A DNA stretch of 64,000 bases from Pseudomonadota bacterium. GTDB taxonomy: Bacteria; Pseudomonadota; Alphaproteobacteria; Acetobacterales; Acetobacteraceae. The notes under the pieces were generated by a model, which was not told the DNA's origin, did no database searches, and was given only the letters and a program-made list of their open reading frames with translations. This document shows, one piece after another, positions 24,844-34,403 of this stretch; within the stretch, counting starts at the first letter, position 1; every line of letters begins with the position of its first letter. The stretch is from positions 1 to 64,000 of the forward strand of contig JAJYYH010000063.1 in the NCBI GenBank assembly GCA_021801255.1. Direction: 5' to 3'. A program made the translations under genes and the position numbers.

Positions 24844-26021
24844 CCCGCGCGGCCGAAAATCAGGCTGCAATTGGCCCCGCCGAAGCCAAACGAATTGCTC
24901 AGCACGCGCCCGATCGGGCGGCTCTCGTTGTCGAGCAGCACGCGGGCGCGAAAGCCCGGATCGAGCCGCGTGACGCCGAGACAGCCGGGCAAAAAACCCT
25001 CGTGGAGTGCGAGCAGCGCGATCACCGCCTCGACGATGCCGGAAGCGCCGAGGGTGTGGCCCGTAAACCCCTTGGTCGAGCTGCACGGGGTCTGATCGGC
25101 GAAAATCTCGAAGACCGCGCGGTCCTCGCTTGCGTCATTGGCGGGGGTACCGGTGCCGTGGAGGTTGATGTAGTCGATCGCCGCGGGCACGAGGCTGGCG
25201 CGGGCGAGCGCGTCGCGCATCGCGGCGATGGCGCCCCGCGCCTCGGGATGTGGGGCGGACATGTGATAGCCATCGCTCGATTCGCCATAGCCGAGCAGCG
25301 CGAAAGGCGCTTCGCCGTCGCGCTCGAGCAGCGCTAACCCCGCCGCCTCGCCGATCGAGAGCCCGGCGCGCGCGGCATCGCAGGGCCGGCAGGGAAAAGG
25401 CGAGATCAGGCCGAGGGCGGCGAAGCCGGCGAGCGTCATGTGGCAGAGACTGTCGGCCCCACCCACCACGGCGGCATCGATCACGCCGGCGGCAATCAGT
25501 TGCGCGGCATCGACGAAGCTGCGCGCCGCCGAGGCGCAGGCGGTCGAGACCACGAAGGCCGGCCCTGCGAGGCCGAGGGCGGCGCGCACGAAACGGGCGG
25601 CGGAGAAGAAATCTTGCGTGTGGGCAAAGTCGAAATCGGCAGGCAAGGCCCCGCTCGCCGGATCGCGCTGGCGGAATGCCGCCTCGCCGGCGGTGATGCC
25701 GGAGGTCGAGGTGCCGAGCACGACACCGATGCGCGCTGGCCCGACGCGCCGCGCGGCGGCGGCGACCTGGGCGTCGAACCCATCGGCGCGCAGCGCGAGA
25801 TCGAGCAGGAGATTGTTGCGGCAGGTGAAGCGGGCGAACGCCCCCGGCAGGTGATGCCCCGCGACGCCGGCGACGCGGCCGATGAACCCGCCGCCGGCGG
25901 CGGGGGCGAAGTCATTTTCGGTGAGGCCACTGCGGCGCGCCCGGAGGGCCGCGAGGGTTGCCGCGGCGCCGGTGCCGAGCGCGTTCACGACGCTCCAGGC
26001 GGTGATCGGGAGCGGTTTCAC
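24840..26021 (-). CDS. Beta-ketoacyl-[ACP] synthase (FabF-like, aryl-polyene/polyketide type)
   Basis: Condensing enzyme of 393 aa with an intact triad: Cys in STACASAARSF, His in HGTGTPANDASED and His in KGFTGHTLGASG, followed by SNSFGFGGANCSLI. The sequence fits KS proteins of aryl polyene and related lipid gene sets better than housekeeping FabF, and it is translationally coupled to a chain-length-factor-like gene. No acyl carrier protein, ketoreductase, dehydratase or adenylation gene is nearby. It sits 22 nt downstream of hemF on the same strand, so it may be co-transcribed with it. Confidence 0.85.
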   Translation of the reverse strand: MKPLPITAWSVVNALGTGAAATLAALRARRSGLTENDFAPAAGGGFIGRVAGVAGHHLPGAFARFTCRNNLLLDLALRADGFDAQVAAAARRVGPARIGVVLGTSTSGITAGEAAFRQRDPASGALPADFDFAHTQDFFSAARFVRAALGLAGPAFVVSTACASAARSFVDAAQLIAAGVIDAAVVGGADSLCHMTLAGFAALGLISPFPCRPCDAARAGLSIGEAAGLALLERDGEAPFALLGYGESSDGYHMSAPHPEARGAIAAMRDALARASLVPAAIDYINLHGTGTPANDASEDRAVFEIFADQTPCSSTKGFTGHTLGASGIVEAVIALLALHEGFLPGCLGVTRLDPGFRARVLLDNESRPIGRVLSNSFGFGGANCSLIFGRAG

Positions 26022-26043
26022 GCTGTTTGCCGGGCGCGCGCGC

Positions 26044-26949
26044 TCACGGCCAGCGCACTTCGGGCGGCAGGCTCATCAGGATCGCCTCGATATTGCCCCC
26101 GGTTTTGAGCCCGAACAGCGTGCCGCGGTCGTGCAGGAGGTTGAACTCGACATAGCGACCGCGCCGCACCAACTGGTGGTGCCGCTCCGCCGCGCTCCAG
26201 GGCGCGGCCATGCGGCGGCGGACGATGCGCGGATAGGCCTCGAGAAACGCCTCGCCGACATCGCGGGTGAAGGCGAAATCGGCCTCGGCGTTGCCGGTGA
26301 ACAGGTGATCGTAAAAAATCCCGCCGAGGCCCCGCGGCTCGTTGCGATGGGGAAGAAAGAAATAGCGGTCGCACCATTCCTTGAAGCGGGGATAATAGGC
26401 CGCGTCGTGGCGCTCGCAGGCAGCGCGGAGCGCCGCGTGGAAAAGGCCCGCGTCGTCCTTGGCCGCGGCGCTTTCCGGCCACATCGGGGTGAGATCGGCG
26501 CCGCCGGCGAACCAGCCCTCGGTGGTGACGATCAGGCGGGTGTTCATGTGCGCCGCCGGCACATGCGGGCTCCAGAGATGGGCGACGAGGCTGATGCCGC
26601 TCGCCCAGAAGCGCGGGTCGGCGGCGGCGCCGGGAATTTGGGCGGCGAATTCCGGGCTGAACGCGCCCCAGACGGTCGAGACGTTGACGCCGACTTTTTC
26701 GAACACCCGCCCGCGCATCACCCGCATCTCGCCACCCCCCCCATCGGCCTCGCCGGGCGCGGTGGGACGGCGCCACGAGCTGGCGACGAAGCGCCCGGGC
26801 GGGGCCTCGACGGCCGCGCCTGGGGCGCCCTCGATGGCTTCGAAAGCGTTGCAGATCCGCTCGCGCAGGCTTTCGAACCAGCGCCGCGCTGGCTCTTTGA
26901 GCGGATCATGGGGGCGCGTCGGGGGCGCGGCGCTGGTGGGGATCGACAT
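26044..26949 (-). CDS. hemF: Oxygen-dependent coproporphyrinogen III oxidase
   Basis: Cytoplasmic heme-pathway enzyme converting coproporphyrinogen III to protoporphyrinogen IX with O2. The 301-aa protein has [31 protein letters not shown] and the C-terminal signature [21 protein letters not shown] start at [10 protein letters not shown]; the track extends 28 residues into the petA leader. No clear ribosome site precedes this ATG, so the start is uncertain. It is divergent from the cytochrome bc1 operon, which needs heme. Confidence 0.92.
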   Translation of the reverse strand: MSIPTSAAPPTRPHDPLKEPARRWFESLRERICNAFEAIEGAPGAAVEAPPGRFVASSWRRPTAPGEADGGGGEMRVMRGRVFEKVGVNVSTVWGAFSPEFAAQIPGAAADPRFWASGISLVAHLWSPHVPAAHMNTRLIVTTEGWFAGGADLTPMWPESAAAKDDAGLFHAALRAACERHDAAYYPRFKEWCDRYFFLPHRNEPRGLGGIFYDHLFTGNAEADFAFTRDVGEAFLEAYPRIVRRRMAAPWSAAERHHQLVRRGRYVEFNLLHDRGTLFGLKTGGNIEAILMSLPPEVRWP

Positions 26950-27013
26950 GGTGGATTTTATGGCGACCTCGCGCGCTGGTGTCGATGGGGCCGCGCCGCC
27001 CCAGGGGATGAGG

Positions 27014-27042
27014 TTGCAGGGATGGCACGGCAACCCTAGTAT
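27014..27042 (+). promoter_or_regulatory. Candidate promoter of petABC
   Basis: TTGCAG, exactly 17 nt, then TAGTAT (four of six matches to TATAAT), about 110 nt upstream of petA in the hemF/petA divergent region. This is the best sigma-70-like arrangement I can find there. Confidence 0.4.
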
Positions 27043-27071
27043 GGGGTCGTAATCCTACAGCGCCAGGCACG

Positions 27072-27139
27072 CCCCGAATGGGGCGGGGTTGGGGTTGTGC
27101 GATATTCCGAGGCAAACCATGTCCCGCCAGATGGGCGGG
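27072..27139 (+). promoter_or_regulatory. Two tandem leader hairpins before petA
   Basis: GCCCC-GAAT-GGGGC and, about 35 nt later, CCCGCC-AGATG-GGCGGG can both fold in the petA leader; the second ends 13 nt before the start codon and close to the GAGG ribosome site. They may stabilise the transcript or modulate initiation. Confidence 0.4.
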
Positions 27140-27152
27140 AACCGAGGTAATG

Positions 27153-27731
27153 ATGGCCAATAGCGCTGCTTTGCCGGCCCATCCGCAAGGATCGGGTCAG
27201 GCGCCGCAAGACGGGGCGACCAAGCGTGATTTCCTCAAGCTGCTAGCCGGGGCAAGCGCCCTGGTCGGCGTCGGGGCGATCGCCTGGCCGCTGATCGACA
27301 GCATGAACCCCTCCCAGGACGTGCTGGCGCTCTCCTCCATCGAGGTCAATCTGACGCCGATCCCGGAAGGCTCCGGCATCACCGTGCTGTGGCGCGGCAA
27401 GCCGATTTTCGTGCGCCACCGCACCCCGGCGGAAATCAAAGCCGCCGAAGACGTGAAGCTCAGCGAATTGATCGAGCCGCAGGCGGACGCCGATCGTGTC
27501 AAGGCCGGCCACGCGCAATGGCTCGTGCTGATCGGCATCTGCACCCATCTCGGCTGCGTCCCACTCGGCAACAAGCCGACCGATCCACGCGGCGAATGGG
27601 GCGGCTGGTTCTGCCCCTGCCACGGCAGCCAGTACGACACGTCGGGGCGCGTCCGGCACGGGCCGGCGCCGCTCAATCTCTATCTGGTGCCTTATGCGTT
27701 CGAGAACGACACCAAGATCAAGATCGGCTGA
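27153..27731 (+). CDS. petA: Ubiquinol-cytochrome c reductase Rieske iron-sulfur subunit
   Basis: [2Fe-2S] subunit of the cytochrome bc1 complex, taking electrons from ubiquinol to cytochrome c1. The 192-aa protein carries both cluster boxes, CTHLGC and CPCHGSQYD, and a single N-terminal membrane anchor. The export signal reads [12 protein letters not shown], a Tat-like motif with Lys-Arg rather than Arg-Arg. Two ATGs stand in tandem; I choose the second because GAGG lies 5 nt before it, and the first would be only 2 nt away. First gene of petABC. Confidence 0.94.
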   Translation: MANSAALPAHPQGSGQAPQDGATKRDFLKLLAGASALVGVGAIAWPLIDSMNPSQDVLALSSIEVNLTPIPEGSGITVLWRGKPIFVRHRTPAEIKAAEDVKLSELIEPQADADRVKAGHAQWLVLIGICTHLGCVPLGNKPTDPRGEWGGWFCPCHGSQYDTSGRVRHGPAPLNLYLVPYAFENDTKIKIG

Positions 27732-27773
27732 GAGAATTTTCCTTAAGTTTTATACGTAACGGAGCGGATCGCG

Positions 27774-29042
27774 ATGGTCGGCCTTTACAAAAGTGACTTC
27801 AAGAACCCGGTGGTGAACTGGATCGATACAAGGATGCCAGTGTTCACCTTGATGCAGAAAGAGTATGCCGCCTTCCCGACGCCGAAAAATTTCAACTATT
27901 TCTGGAATTTCGGCGCCCTCGCGATGGTCAATCTGATGATCATGATTGCCACCGGGGTGTTCCTCGCGATGAACTACACGCCCAATGTCGCGATGGCGTT
28001 CAACAGCATCGAGCACATCATGCGCGACGTGAACTGGGGCTGGCTGATCCGCTACGCCCACATGAACGGCGCCTCGATGTTTTTCATCGTGGTCTATATC
28101 CACACCTTCCGCGGTCTCTATTACGGCTCCTACAAGGCGCCGCGGGAATTGCTCTGGATGCTCGGTGTCGTCATCCTGCTGCTGATGATGGCGACCGCCT
28201 TCATGGGCTACGTGCTGCCCTGGGGGCAGATGTCCTATTGGGGTGCCACCGTCATCACCAATCTGTTCTCGGCGATCCCGCTGGTCGGGCCCTCGATCGT
28301 CACCTGGCTCTGGGGCGGTTTTTCGGTCGATAACGCGACGCTCAACCGCTTCTACAGCCTGCACTATCTGCTGCCTTTCGTGATCGTGGGCGTGGTTTTC
28401 TTCCATGTCATCGCCCTGCACATCACGGGCTCGAACAACCCGCTCGGCATCGATGTGAAATCGCCGCAGGACACCATCCCCTTCCATCCCTACTATACCA
28501 TCAAGGACAGCGTCGGGATCTGCGTCTATCTTCTCGTGTTCGCGGCCCTGGTGTTCTTCTCGCCGAATTTCTTCGCCAGCCCGGACAACTACATTCCCGC
28601 CAATCCGTTGCAGACGCCGGCCGAGATCGTGCCGGAATGGTATTTCCTGCCCTTCTACGCAATCCTGCGCTCGGTGCCGAACAAGCTCGGCGGCGTGATG
28701 ATGATGTTCGGCTCGATCATGGTGCTGTTCGTGCTGCCCTGGCTCGACACCAGCCCAGTGCGGAGCGCCCGCTTCCGTCCGATCTACCGGCAGGTGTTCT
28801 GGCTGCTGGTAATTGCTGTGCTCGCGCTTGGCGCGGTGGGCGCGCATCGGCCGCAAGGGATCTGGGTGGTGATCGGGCGCGTGGCGACGCTCTATTATTT
28901 CCTGCATTTCCTTGTCATCCTGCCGATTCTGGGCAAGCTGGAGCGGCCACTGCCGCTGCCCGAGAGCATCAGCCGGCCGGTCATCCGTGGTGGTGGGCCG
29001 ATGCCTGGCGGCGCGCCCGCGAAGCCGATGGAGAAGCCGTGA
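27774..29042 (+). CDS. petB: Cytochrome b of the bc1 complex
   Basis: Membrane core of the bc1 complex that binds two b hemes and forms the Qo and Qi sites. The 422-aa protein has heme-ligand His pairs in helices B ([18 protein letters not shown]) and D (FFHVIALH region), and the Qo-site PEWY in [12 protein letters not shown]-terminal extension ends [20 protein letters not shown] site precedes the ATG. Its stop overlaps petC by one base (TGATG). Confidence 0.96.
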   Translation: MVGLYKSDFKNPVVNWIDTRMPVFTLMQKEYAAFPTPKNFNYFWNFGALAMVNLMIMIATGVFLAMNYTPNVAMAFNSIEHIMRDVNWGWLIRYAHMNGASMFFIVVYIHTFRGLYYGSYKAPRELLWMLGVVILLLMMATAFMGYVLPWGQMSYWGATVITNLFSAIPLVGPSIVTWLWGGFSVDNATLNRFYSLHYLLPFVIVGVVFFHVIALHITGSNNPLGIDVKSPQDTIPFHPYYTIKDSVGICVYLLVFAALVFFSPNFFASPDNYIPANPLQTPAEIVPEWYFLPFYAILRSVPNKLGGVMMMFGSIMVLFVLPWLDTSPVRSARFRPIYRQVFWLLVIAVLALGAVGAHRPQGIWVVIGRVATLYYFLHFLVILPILGKLERPLPLPESISRPVIRGGGPMPGGAPAKPMEKP

Positions 29043-29854
29043 TGCGGTTCAAATACGTTGCGCCCGCCCTCCTGCTCGGCGCCGCCCTCGTCACCGCGCT
29101 GGGCGCCGCGCCGGCGGCCGCGCAGCAGGACGTGGCCAAGTTCAAGCAGTCACAGCCGACCGAGGCGCCAAGTCTGCCAAAACTCGCCTGGAGCTTCGAT
29201 GGGCCGTTCGGCACCTTCGATCGCGCTTCCGCGCAGCGTGGCTTTCTGATCTATCAGCAGGTCTGCTCGGCCTGTCATTCAATGGATCAGCTCTACTACC
29301 GCAATCTCTCGGGGATCGGCCTCTCGGAGGAACAGATCAAGGCGATCGCGGCGAGCGTGCAGGTGCCGGGTGGGGTCAACGACCAGGGCCAGCCGATCGA
29401 ACGGCCGGGTCTGCCGTCCGATCATTTCAAGGCGCCATTCCCCAACGAGGAGGCGGCGCGGGCGGCGAACAACGGAGCGCTGCCGCCTGACCAGTCGGTG
29501 CTCGAACTCGCGCGCGAGGGCGGCCCCAACTATCTCTATGCGATCCTCACCGGCTACCGCGACCCGCCGGCCGGGCTGAAGATGCAGCCGGGCATGAGCT
29601 ACAACCTCTATTTTCCTGGCTTTCAGATCGCCATGCCACAGCCGCTCCAGGATGATTCAGTACAATATACTGATGGCGTGAAGCCGACCCTCGACCAGGA
29701 AGCCAAGGACGTCGTGACCTTTCTCACCTGGGCCGCCAACCCGGAGATGGAGGAACGCAAACAAACCGGCGTTCGCGTCGTGCTGTTCCTGGTCTTCCTC
29801 ACGGGCGTCACCTACGCGACCAAGCGCCGCATCTGGTCTGATTTGCACCATTGA
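29042..29854 (+). CDS. petC: Cytochrome c1
   Basis: Heme c subunit of the bc1 complex facing the periplasm. The 270-aa protein has a Sec signal (LLGAALVTALGAAPAAAQ), the heme-binding CSACH at residues 75-79, a Met ligand candidate in QIAMPQPL, and a C-terminal anchor helix VVLFLVFLTGVTYATKRR. I start at the ATG overlapping the petB stop; the longer track ORF lies in petB out of frame. Maturation needs the Ccm system, of which CcmA and CcmB are encoded 6 kb away. Confidence 0.95.
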   Translation: MRFKYVAPALLLGAALVTALGAAPAAAQQDVAKFKQSQPTEAPSLPKLAWSFDGPFGTFDRASAQRGFLIYQQVCSACHSMDQLYYRNLSGIGLSEEQIKAIAASVQVPGGVNDQGQPIERPGLPSDHFKAPFPNEEAARAANNGALPPDQSVLELAREGGPNYLYAILTGYRDPPAGLKMQPGMSYNLYFPGFQIAMPQPLQDDSVQYTDGVKPTLDQEAKDVVTFLTWAANPEMEERKQTGVRVVLFLVFLTGVTYATKRRIWSDLHH

Positions 29855-29930
29855 GACAAGGCGAGGAACTCCACCTTCCACCCGCTGGGGCTTGAGACCC
29901 GAGCCCCTTCCCCGTCAAGCCTTCAGGAAA

Positions 29931-29980
29931 TAGGGTCCAGGGACATTGTCCCTGGGGAGGCGAGGGGTAGAGCCCCTCGC
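29931..29980. repeat. REP-like double hairpin, copy A
   Basis: AGGGTCCAGGGAC-ATT-GTCCCTGG (perfect 8-bp stem) followed by GCGAGGGG-TAGAG-CCCCTCGC (another 8-bp stem), between convergent petC and carD. It shares the core AGGGTCCAGGG...CCCTGG with two other loci in the window and may also end transcription, though it lacks a T-tract. Confidence 0.7.
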
Positions 29981-30019
29981 GCCGTGCTTCCCGCTGGGGG
30001 CAGCCCTCTCGCCTCGCCT

Positions 30020-30715
30020 TCAGTTCGCCGCCTTGAGAAAATCGAGCAGCTTGGTGAGGGCGGTGGTTTTGTCGGTTTTGTCGAGCACCGCCAGTTCCGC
30101 AGCCAGACGGTCGAGCGCCGCCTCGAAGATCTGGCGTTCGCTGAAGCTCTGCTCGGGCTGACCGGCGTTGCGGCGCAGGTCGCGCACCACCTCGGCGACC
30201 GCCAGCGGATCGCCAGAGTTGATTTTTGCCTCGTATTCCTGTGCCCGGCGCGACCACATCGTGCGTTTGATGCGGGGCCGGCCCTTGAGCACCGCGAGCG
30301 CCTCATCGAACAGCTTGCGCGTGGCGAGCTTGCGCAGCCCGGCGCTGCGCGCCTTGGCCACGGGCACGCGCAGCGTCATGCGGTTCTCTTCGAAGGTGAT
30401 ATGGATCAGTTCGAGATTATGTCCGGCGATTTCCTCGATGGCGATCCGTTCCACCTTGCCGACGCCATGGGTCGGATAGACGACATGATCGCCGGCGGCG
30501 AATTTCTCCGCCTTGGCGGGTTGGCGTGGCGGCGGCCTGCCGGTGCGATCGTCACGTGCGGGCCCGCCCGAGAGTCCTCCGCCCGCACTTGCCCCGCCCG
30601 AGCCTCGCGCCTTGTCGGCGGTGGCCACGGCTGGCGGCGTGGTCGTCTCGGATTCCGCCAGGGACCGTTCAGCGGTTCGGGCAACAGGGGCAGCGGCGGC
30701 CGCGGCAGCTTTCAT
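30020..30715 (-). CDS. CarD family transcriptional regulator
   Basis: RNA polymerase-binding regulator with an N-terminal RID/Tudor-like domain that contacts the beta subunit and stabilises open complexes. The 231-aa protein has the CarD domain from about residue 70 (FAAGDHVVYPTHGVGKVERI) to the C-terminal helical part with KRTMWSRRAQEYEAKINSGD. The first 65-70 residues are an Ala/Pro/Gly/Thr-rich extension not needed for the fold; typical alphaproteobacterial CarD proteins are about 165-175 aa, so translation may instead begin further in, but I see no better start. Neighbours fdxA, S4 protein and helicase are often linked to it in alphaproteobacteria. Confidence 0.88.
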   Translation of the reverse strand: MKAAAAAAAPVARTAERSLAESETTTPPAVATADKARGSGGASAGGGLSGGPARDDRTGRPPPRQPAKAEKFAAGDHVVYPTHGVGKVERIAIEEIAGHNLELIHITFEENRMTLRVPVAKARSAGLRKLATRKLFDEALAVLKGRPRIKRTMWSRRAQEYEAKINSGDPLAVAEVVRDLRRNAGQPEQSFSERQIFEAALDRLAAELAVLDKTDKTTALTKLLDFLKAAN

Positions 30716-30986
30716 TCATAGATCCTCGTCTCTTGGGGCGAACAGAACCCGAGCGGCCTTGGGGCCACCGCATCTGCCTGATCCACCCGGATGCCTCGCT
30801 AGAGCGACACGCTCGACAAACGACCCTCGTGCAGAGCACCCTTCCCAGCAGCGCATGGCTGCCAGGTGGTCGCCACCGAGCGCTCCTCCAGTATCACCAA
30901 ACCTTAACACATTTTGCCGGCGCGGTCACCCTGGCTGGCAGCCACGCCCGCGGAAAATCATTTCTTGTCGAACCGCCAGCCTCAGA
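30716..30986. other. Non-coding region upstream of carD
   Basis: Together with the adjacent repeat this makes about 380 bp without a gene. Minus strand holds the presumed carD promoter and leader; TGTTAAGG and GATACT around 30890-30910 are weak candidates. I see no tRNA-like or terminator structure. Confidence 0.4.
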
Positions 30987-31084
30987 GCCTGAAAATCAAT
31001 CGAACTTGAAAAACGCTGCTTTCTGAAACCATTGGTTTTCCCGATCAACTCCGGCGCGCGGACATTCCTCGTCAAACTCTCAGG
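30987..31084 (-). repeat. Stop-anchored dispersed element, copy 2
   Basis: Minus strand reads CCTGAGAGTTTGACGAGGAATG at one end and TTTTTCAAGTTCGATTGATTTTCAGGC at the other, with CCGCGCGCC and GGGAAAACCAATGG between. The ends are imperfect inverted repeats. It starts 15 nt after the fdxA stop, whose own CCTGAGATTG looks like a second, partial copy of the element start. Confidence 0.75.
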
Positions 31085-31098
31085 GCTGGGCCACAATC

Positions 31099-31431
31099 TC
31101 AGGGTTGGCCAGGCTCGCTGGAAAACAGTTCGGCCTTGCCCGGCTTGTCCTTCCACTCATCGGCATCGGCCGGAGGCGTGCCCTTGCGGGTGATGTTGGG
31201 CCATTGCGCAGCATAGATCCGGTTGGCCTCCAGCCAGGCAGAGGCGCGGTCGTCGCTGTCGGGAACGATGGCTTCGGCCGGGCATTCCGGCTCGCACACG
31301 CCGCAATCGATGCACTCATCGGGATGGATCACCAGCATGTTCTCGCCGACATAGAAGCAATCGACCGGGCAGACCTCGACACAATCCATGTATTTGCAAC
31401 GGATGCAGTTCTCCGTGACCACATAGGTCAT
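31099..31431 (-). CDS. fdxA: 7Fe ferredoxin FdxA
   Basis: Small electron carrier with one [3Fe-4S] and one [4Fe-4S] cluster, 110 aa. It begins [33 protein letters not shown] and contains [16 protein letters not shown]; the spacing fits Azotobacter FdI-type ferredoxins. I start at the ATG preceded by GAGGAG; the track adds 38 unrelated residues. Lies between an S4-domain gene and carD, a conserved arrangement. Partner enzymes are not known from sequence. Confidence 0.94.
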   Translation of the reverse strand: MTYVVTENCIRCKYMDCVEVCPVDCFYVGENMLVIHPDECIDCGVCEPECPAEAIVPDSDDRASAWLEANRIYAAQWPNITRKGTPPADADEWKDKPGKAELFSSEPGQP

Positions 31432-31466
31432 CGCTGTCTCCTCGATGGTAATGCGCCAATTCCCGC

Positions 31467-31832
31467 CTAGCGCGGCGGATATGCCGCCGATTCGGCGCTT
31501 GCGCAAGAGAGCGGCGGCGCGGTTTGCGGGCGCCCCGGAGGACAAGGGGCGCTCTCGGGAATAACCGCGAAGAGGAGAGCGGCGTCCCGCGCCGAGCCGC
31601 GGCGTGGGGCGAGCGCCCGCACGCGGAGCACGCGCACGTCAGCGCCGAGAAAAACCGTCAGTACATCGCCGATACGGATGCGGAAATCGGGTTTTGCGGT
31701 TGCCTGGCGATTGATCCTGATCCGCCCCAAAGTGACCAGTTCGGCGCAGGCCGTCCGGGTTTTGCGGATGCGTGCGCACCACAGCCATTGATCGAGCCGC
31801 TGGGACGCCGGCGCGGGGGTGGCTTCAGCCAT
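31467..31832 (-). CDS. RNA-binding S4 domain protein (Hsp15-like)
   Basis: A 121-aa protein with an S4 RNA-binding domain over about residues 11-75 ([34 protein letters not shown]), related to heat-shock protein Hsp15/HslR that rescues stalled 50S subunits. The C-terminal 45 residues are Pro/Ala-rich and unconserved. The start ATG overlaps the helicase end by 8 nt, suggesting coupling; the track's extra 19 residues lie in the helicase out of frame. Confidence 0.85.
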   Translation of the reverse strand: MAEATPAPASQRLDQWLWCARIRKTRTACAELVTLGRIRINRQATAKPDFRIRIGDVLTVFLGADVRVLRVRALAPRRGSARDAALLFAVIPESAPCPPGRPQTAPPLSCASAESAAYPPR

Positions 31833-34332
31833 GCCGGATACGCAACGCCGCGAGCGCTGCGAACGGGCCTTGGGCCGGCGAAGTCCCACCCTCTGGCCCG
31901 CTCCGCGGCAGGGTTGTCCGCAGCGCCCGGAGCAGCGGCGGCGCCGCCGCGTCTTGCGCGGGGATTACCCGCACGCCAAGCCGGCGCAGCACGGCGGGCA
32001 GCGCCGCCGCCTTGATCCCGAGCCGGCCGGCGAGACCCGCGGGGATGGGGCAAGCGCCGGCGCGGGTGGCATGGGCCAGTTCGCCGGCGACGCGTTCGGC
32101 GACATCGAGCCGGAGCAGTGCCGGTCCCGCCGGGAGCCAGCCGAGGGCAAGCGCAAACCCCTCGCCCGCCGCCGCGTCCCACTCCGGCGGCGGGGTCAGC
32201 GCGATGCGGCCGGGCGGCGGCAGCTCGGGAACCGCAACCCCGCGCGCCAGCGCCAGAAGCTGGGCGCGGAGCGCCATCGCGGCGGGTTTCAGCAGTGCCG
32301 GCATGAGCATGGCGAAGCGCCCGCCAATAATCCCAAGGCGCCGCAGCCGCGCGCGCGCATGCGCCAGCGTCGCCGGCGCGTCCTCGCCCAGATCGGCCGT
32401 AGCGACCACCCCCAGCCCCTCGCGCAACAGATGCAGGACACCGCGCAGCGCGGGGTCGTGCGCGGCGGCCGCGCTCGCGGCAAAAAGCGGCGCGAGTTCG
32501 GCGGCGATCCGTGCGTCGAGAAAACCCTGCACGCGCCGCCGCACCTGTTCCCGCGCCTTGCCATCGAGGAGTGGATTGTCCAGCGGCTCGGCGCGCGGCT
32601 GGCGCAAGCTCGGGCCGGGGCGGAGCCGGGCGACCGGCACGCCCTCCCAGGTGATGCGCTGGTCGCGGGTGAGGGTCAGCGCGCTATCCGGCAAACCCTG
32701 GAATACCGTGACCCGGCGCGCGATTTCCGCGCCCAGCGCCCGGCGGGCGGCACGCTCGACCAGCCGGCGCTCCGCGCCCGAGGTGCGCGGGTCGGGCAAA
32801 AAGGCAAACCCCGCGACCTTGCCCACGGCGTGGCCCTCCACCACCACCTCGCCGTGGCGGGTGACGGCGGAAAGCTGGGTCGCGCCGCTTTCTTCGAGGC
32901 GGCGCAGCAGGTGCGTCGCCCGGCGATCGACGAAGCGCGCGGTCAGCCGCTCGTGCAGCGCATCCGAGAGCAGATCCTCGACCGCCCGGGCCCGCGCCTG
33001 CCAGTGCGGCGCATCGGCCACCCAATCCGGCCGTGCCGTGATATAGGCCCAGACCCGGACACCGCTCAGACGCTGCATCAGCGTGTGGATATCGCCATCG
33101 GCGCGGTCAAGGGCCGCGATGTGGCTAGCGATCCAGTCGGTGGGCAGCGTTTCGTCACGCCCGACATGGTGAAAGACGCGGGCGCAGAAGCGGGCGTGGC
33201 TGTCGTCGCCGAGCTTGCGGAAATCCGGGATCGAGACGGCCTCCCACAACTGGGCGACGCGGCGGGGACGGTCGGCGAGCTTGCGGATCTCGGCCTCGCG
33301 GGCGAGTTCGGCAAGGGTCAGCAGATCGGTCGCGTCATTGCCGCGGATCAGGCCGGGGCGCGGTGGCGGCGCTTGGAGGCTTTCGAGCAAAGCGGCGGGG
33401 CTCGCGAAATCAAGCGCGGCATTGCGCCAGAAAATTTGCGCCAGCGGCTCGAAGCGATGCGCCTCGACGGCATCCGCCAGGGCGGCGTCGAGCGGCGGAC
33501 AGGAGGCGGTGGTGCCGAAGCCGCCATCGCGCAGCCCGCGCCCGGCGCGCCCGGCGATCTGGGCGAGTTCGGGGGCGGTGAGCCGGCGCGGCCGGCGGCC
33601 GTCGAATTTGCCGAGCCCGGCGAAGGCGACGTGATCGACATCCATGTTGAGGCCCATGCCGATAGCGTCCGTCGCCACCAGGAAATCGACCTCGCGGTTC
33701 TGATAGAGCGCCACCTGGGCGTTGCGGGTGCGTGGCGAGAGCCGCCCCATCACCACCGCGCAGCCGCCGCGCCGGCGCCTTATGGCCTCGGCGATGGCAT
33801 AGACCTCCTCGGCGCTGAAGGCGACGATGGCGCTGCGTGCGGGCAGCCGGGTGAGTTTCGTGGCGCCGGTGTGCAGAAGCTGCGAAAGCCGCGGCCGGGT
33901 CTCGATCTCGGCCGCGGGCACCAGGGCGCGGAGCAGCGGGCGGAGGGTCTCGGCGCCGAGGAACATGGTCTCGACCAGCCCGCGCGCGGCGAGCAGGCGT
34001 TCGGTGAAGATATGGCCGCGATCGGCATCGGCGCAAAGCTGGATTTCATCGACGGCGAGAAACTCGACCGGGCGGTCGAGGGGCATGGCCTCCACCGTGC
34101 AGGAGAACCAGCGCGCGCCCGGGGGCACGATTTTTTCTTCTCCGGTAATCAGCGCGACCCGCCCCGCTCCCTTGGCCGCAACCATGCGCTCGTAATTCTC
34201 GCGCGCCAGGAGGCGCAGCGGAAAGCCGATCATGCCAGAGGCGTGGGCGAGCAACCGCTCGATCGCGAGATGCGTCTTGCCCGTATTGGTCGGGCCGAGA
34301 ACCGATCGGATACGCGGCGCGAATCCCGCCAT
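31825..34332 (-). CDS. Suv3-like DEAD/DEAH-box RNA helicase
   Basis: Superfamily 2 helicase of 835 aa resembling mitochondrial Suv3. N-terminal motor has Walker A GPTNTGKTHLA (about 12-22), motif II VDEIQLCAD, and motif VI QIAGRAGRGLRDGG. The long C-terminal half (about 400-835) is an alphaproteobacterial extension rich in Ala/Arg without a motif I recognise. I start at MAGFAPRIRSVLG, just ahead of Walker A; the track adds 28 residues reaching a dispersed repeat. First gene of the helicase-S4-fdxA set. Likely role in RNA turnover, by family only. Confidence 0.88.
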   Translation of the reverse strand: MAGFAPRIRSVLGPTNTGKTHLAIERLLAHASGMIGFPLRLLARENYERMVAAKGAGRVALITGEEKIVPPGARWFSCTVEAMPLDRPVEFLAVDEIQLCADADRGHIFTERLLAARGLVETMFLGAETLRPLLRALVPAAEIETRPRLSQLLHTGATKLTRLPARSAIVAFSAEEVYAIAEAIRRRRGGCAVVMGRLSPRTRNAQVALYQNREVDFLVATDAIGMGLNMDVDHVAFAGLGKFDGRRPRRLTAPELAQIAGRAGRGLRDGGFGTTASCPPLDAALADAVEAHRFEPLAQIFWRNAALDFASPAALLESLQAPPPRPGLIRGNDATDLLTLAELAREAEIRKLADRPRRVAQLWEAVSIPDFRKLGDDSHARFCARVFHHVGRDETLPTDWIASHIAALDRADGDIHTLMQRLSGVRVWAYITARPDWVADAPHWQARARAVEDLLSDALHERLTARFVDRRATHLLRRLEESGATQLSAVTRHGEVVVEGHAVGKVAGFAFLPDPRTSGAERRLVERAARRALGAEIARRVTVFQGLPDSALTLTRDQRITWEGVPVARLRPGPSLRQPRAEPLDNPLLDGKAREQVRRRVQGFLDARIAAELAPLFAASAAAAHDPALRGVLHLLREGLGVVATADLGEDAPATLAHARARLRRLGIIGGRFAMLMPALLKPAAMALRAQLLALARGVAVPELPPPGRIALTPPPEWDAAAGEGFALALGWLPAGPALLRLDVAERVAGELAHATRAGACPIPAGLAGRLGIKAAALPAVLRRLGVRVIPAQDAAAPPLLRALRTTLPRSGPEGGTSPAQGPFAALAALRIRHG

Positions 34333-34403
34333 GGAACGGAGTTTCGGGTGGCGCGCGGCGGAATGCAAGCGGCTTTCGCGGCAACCGGGTGGGGCGGCGC
34401 AGT

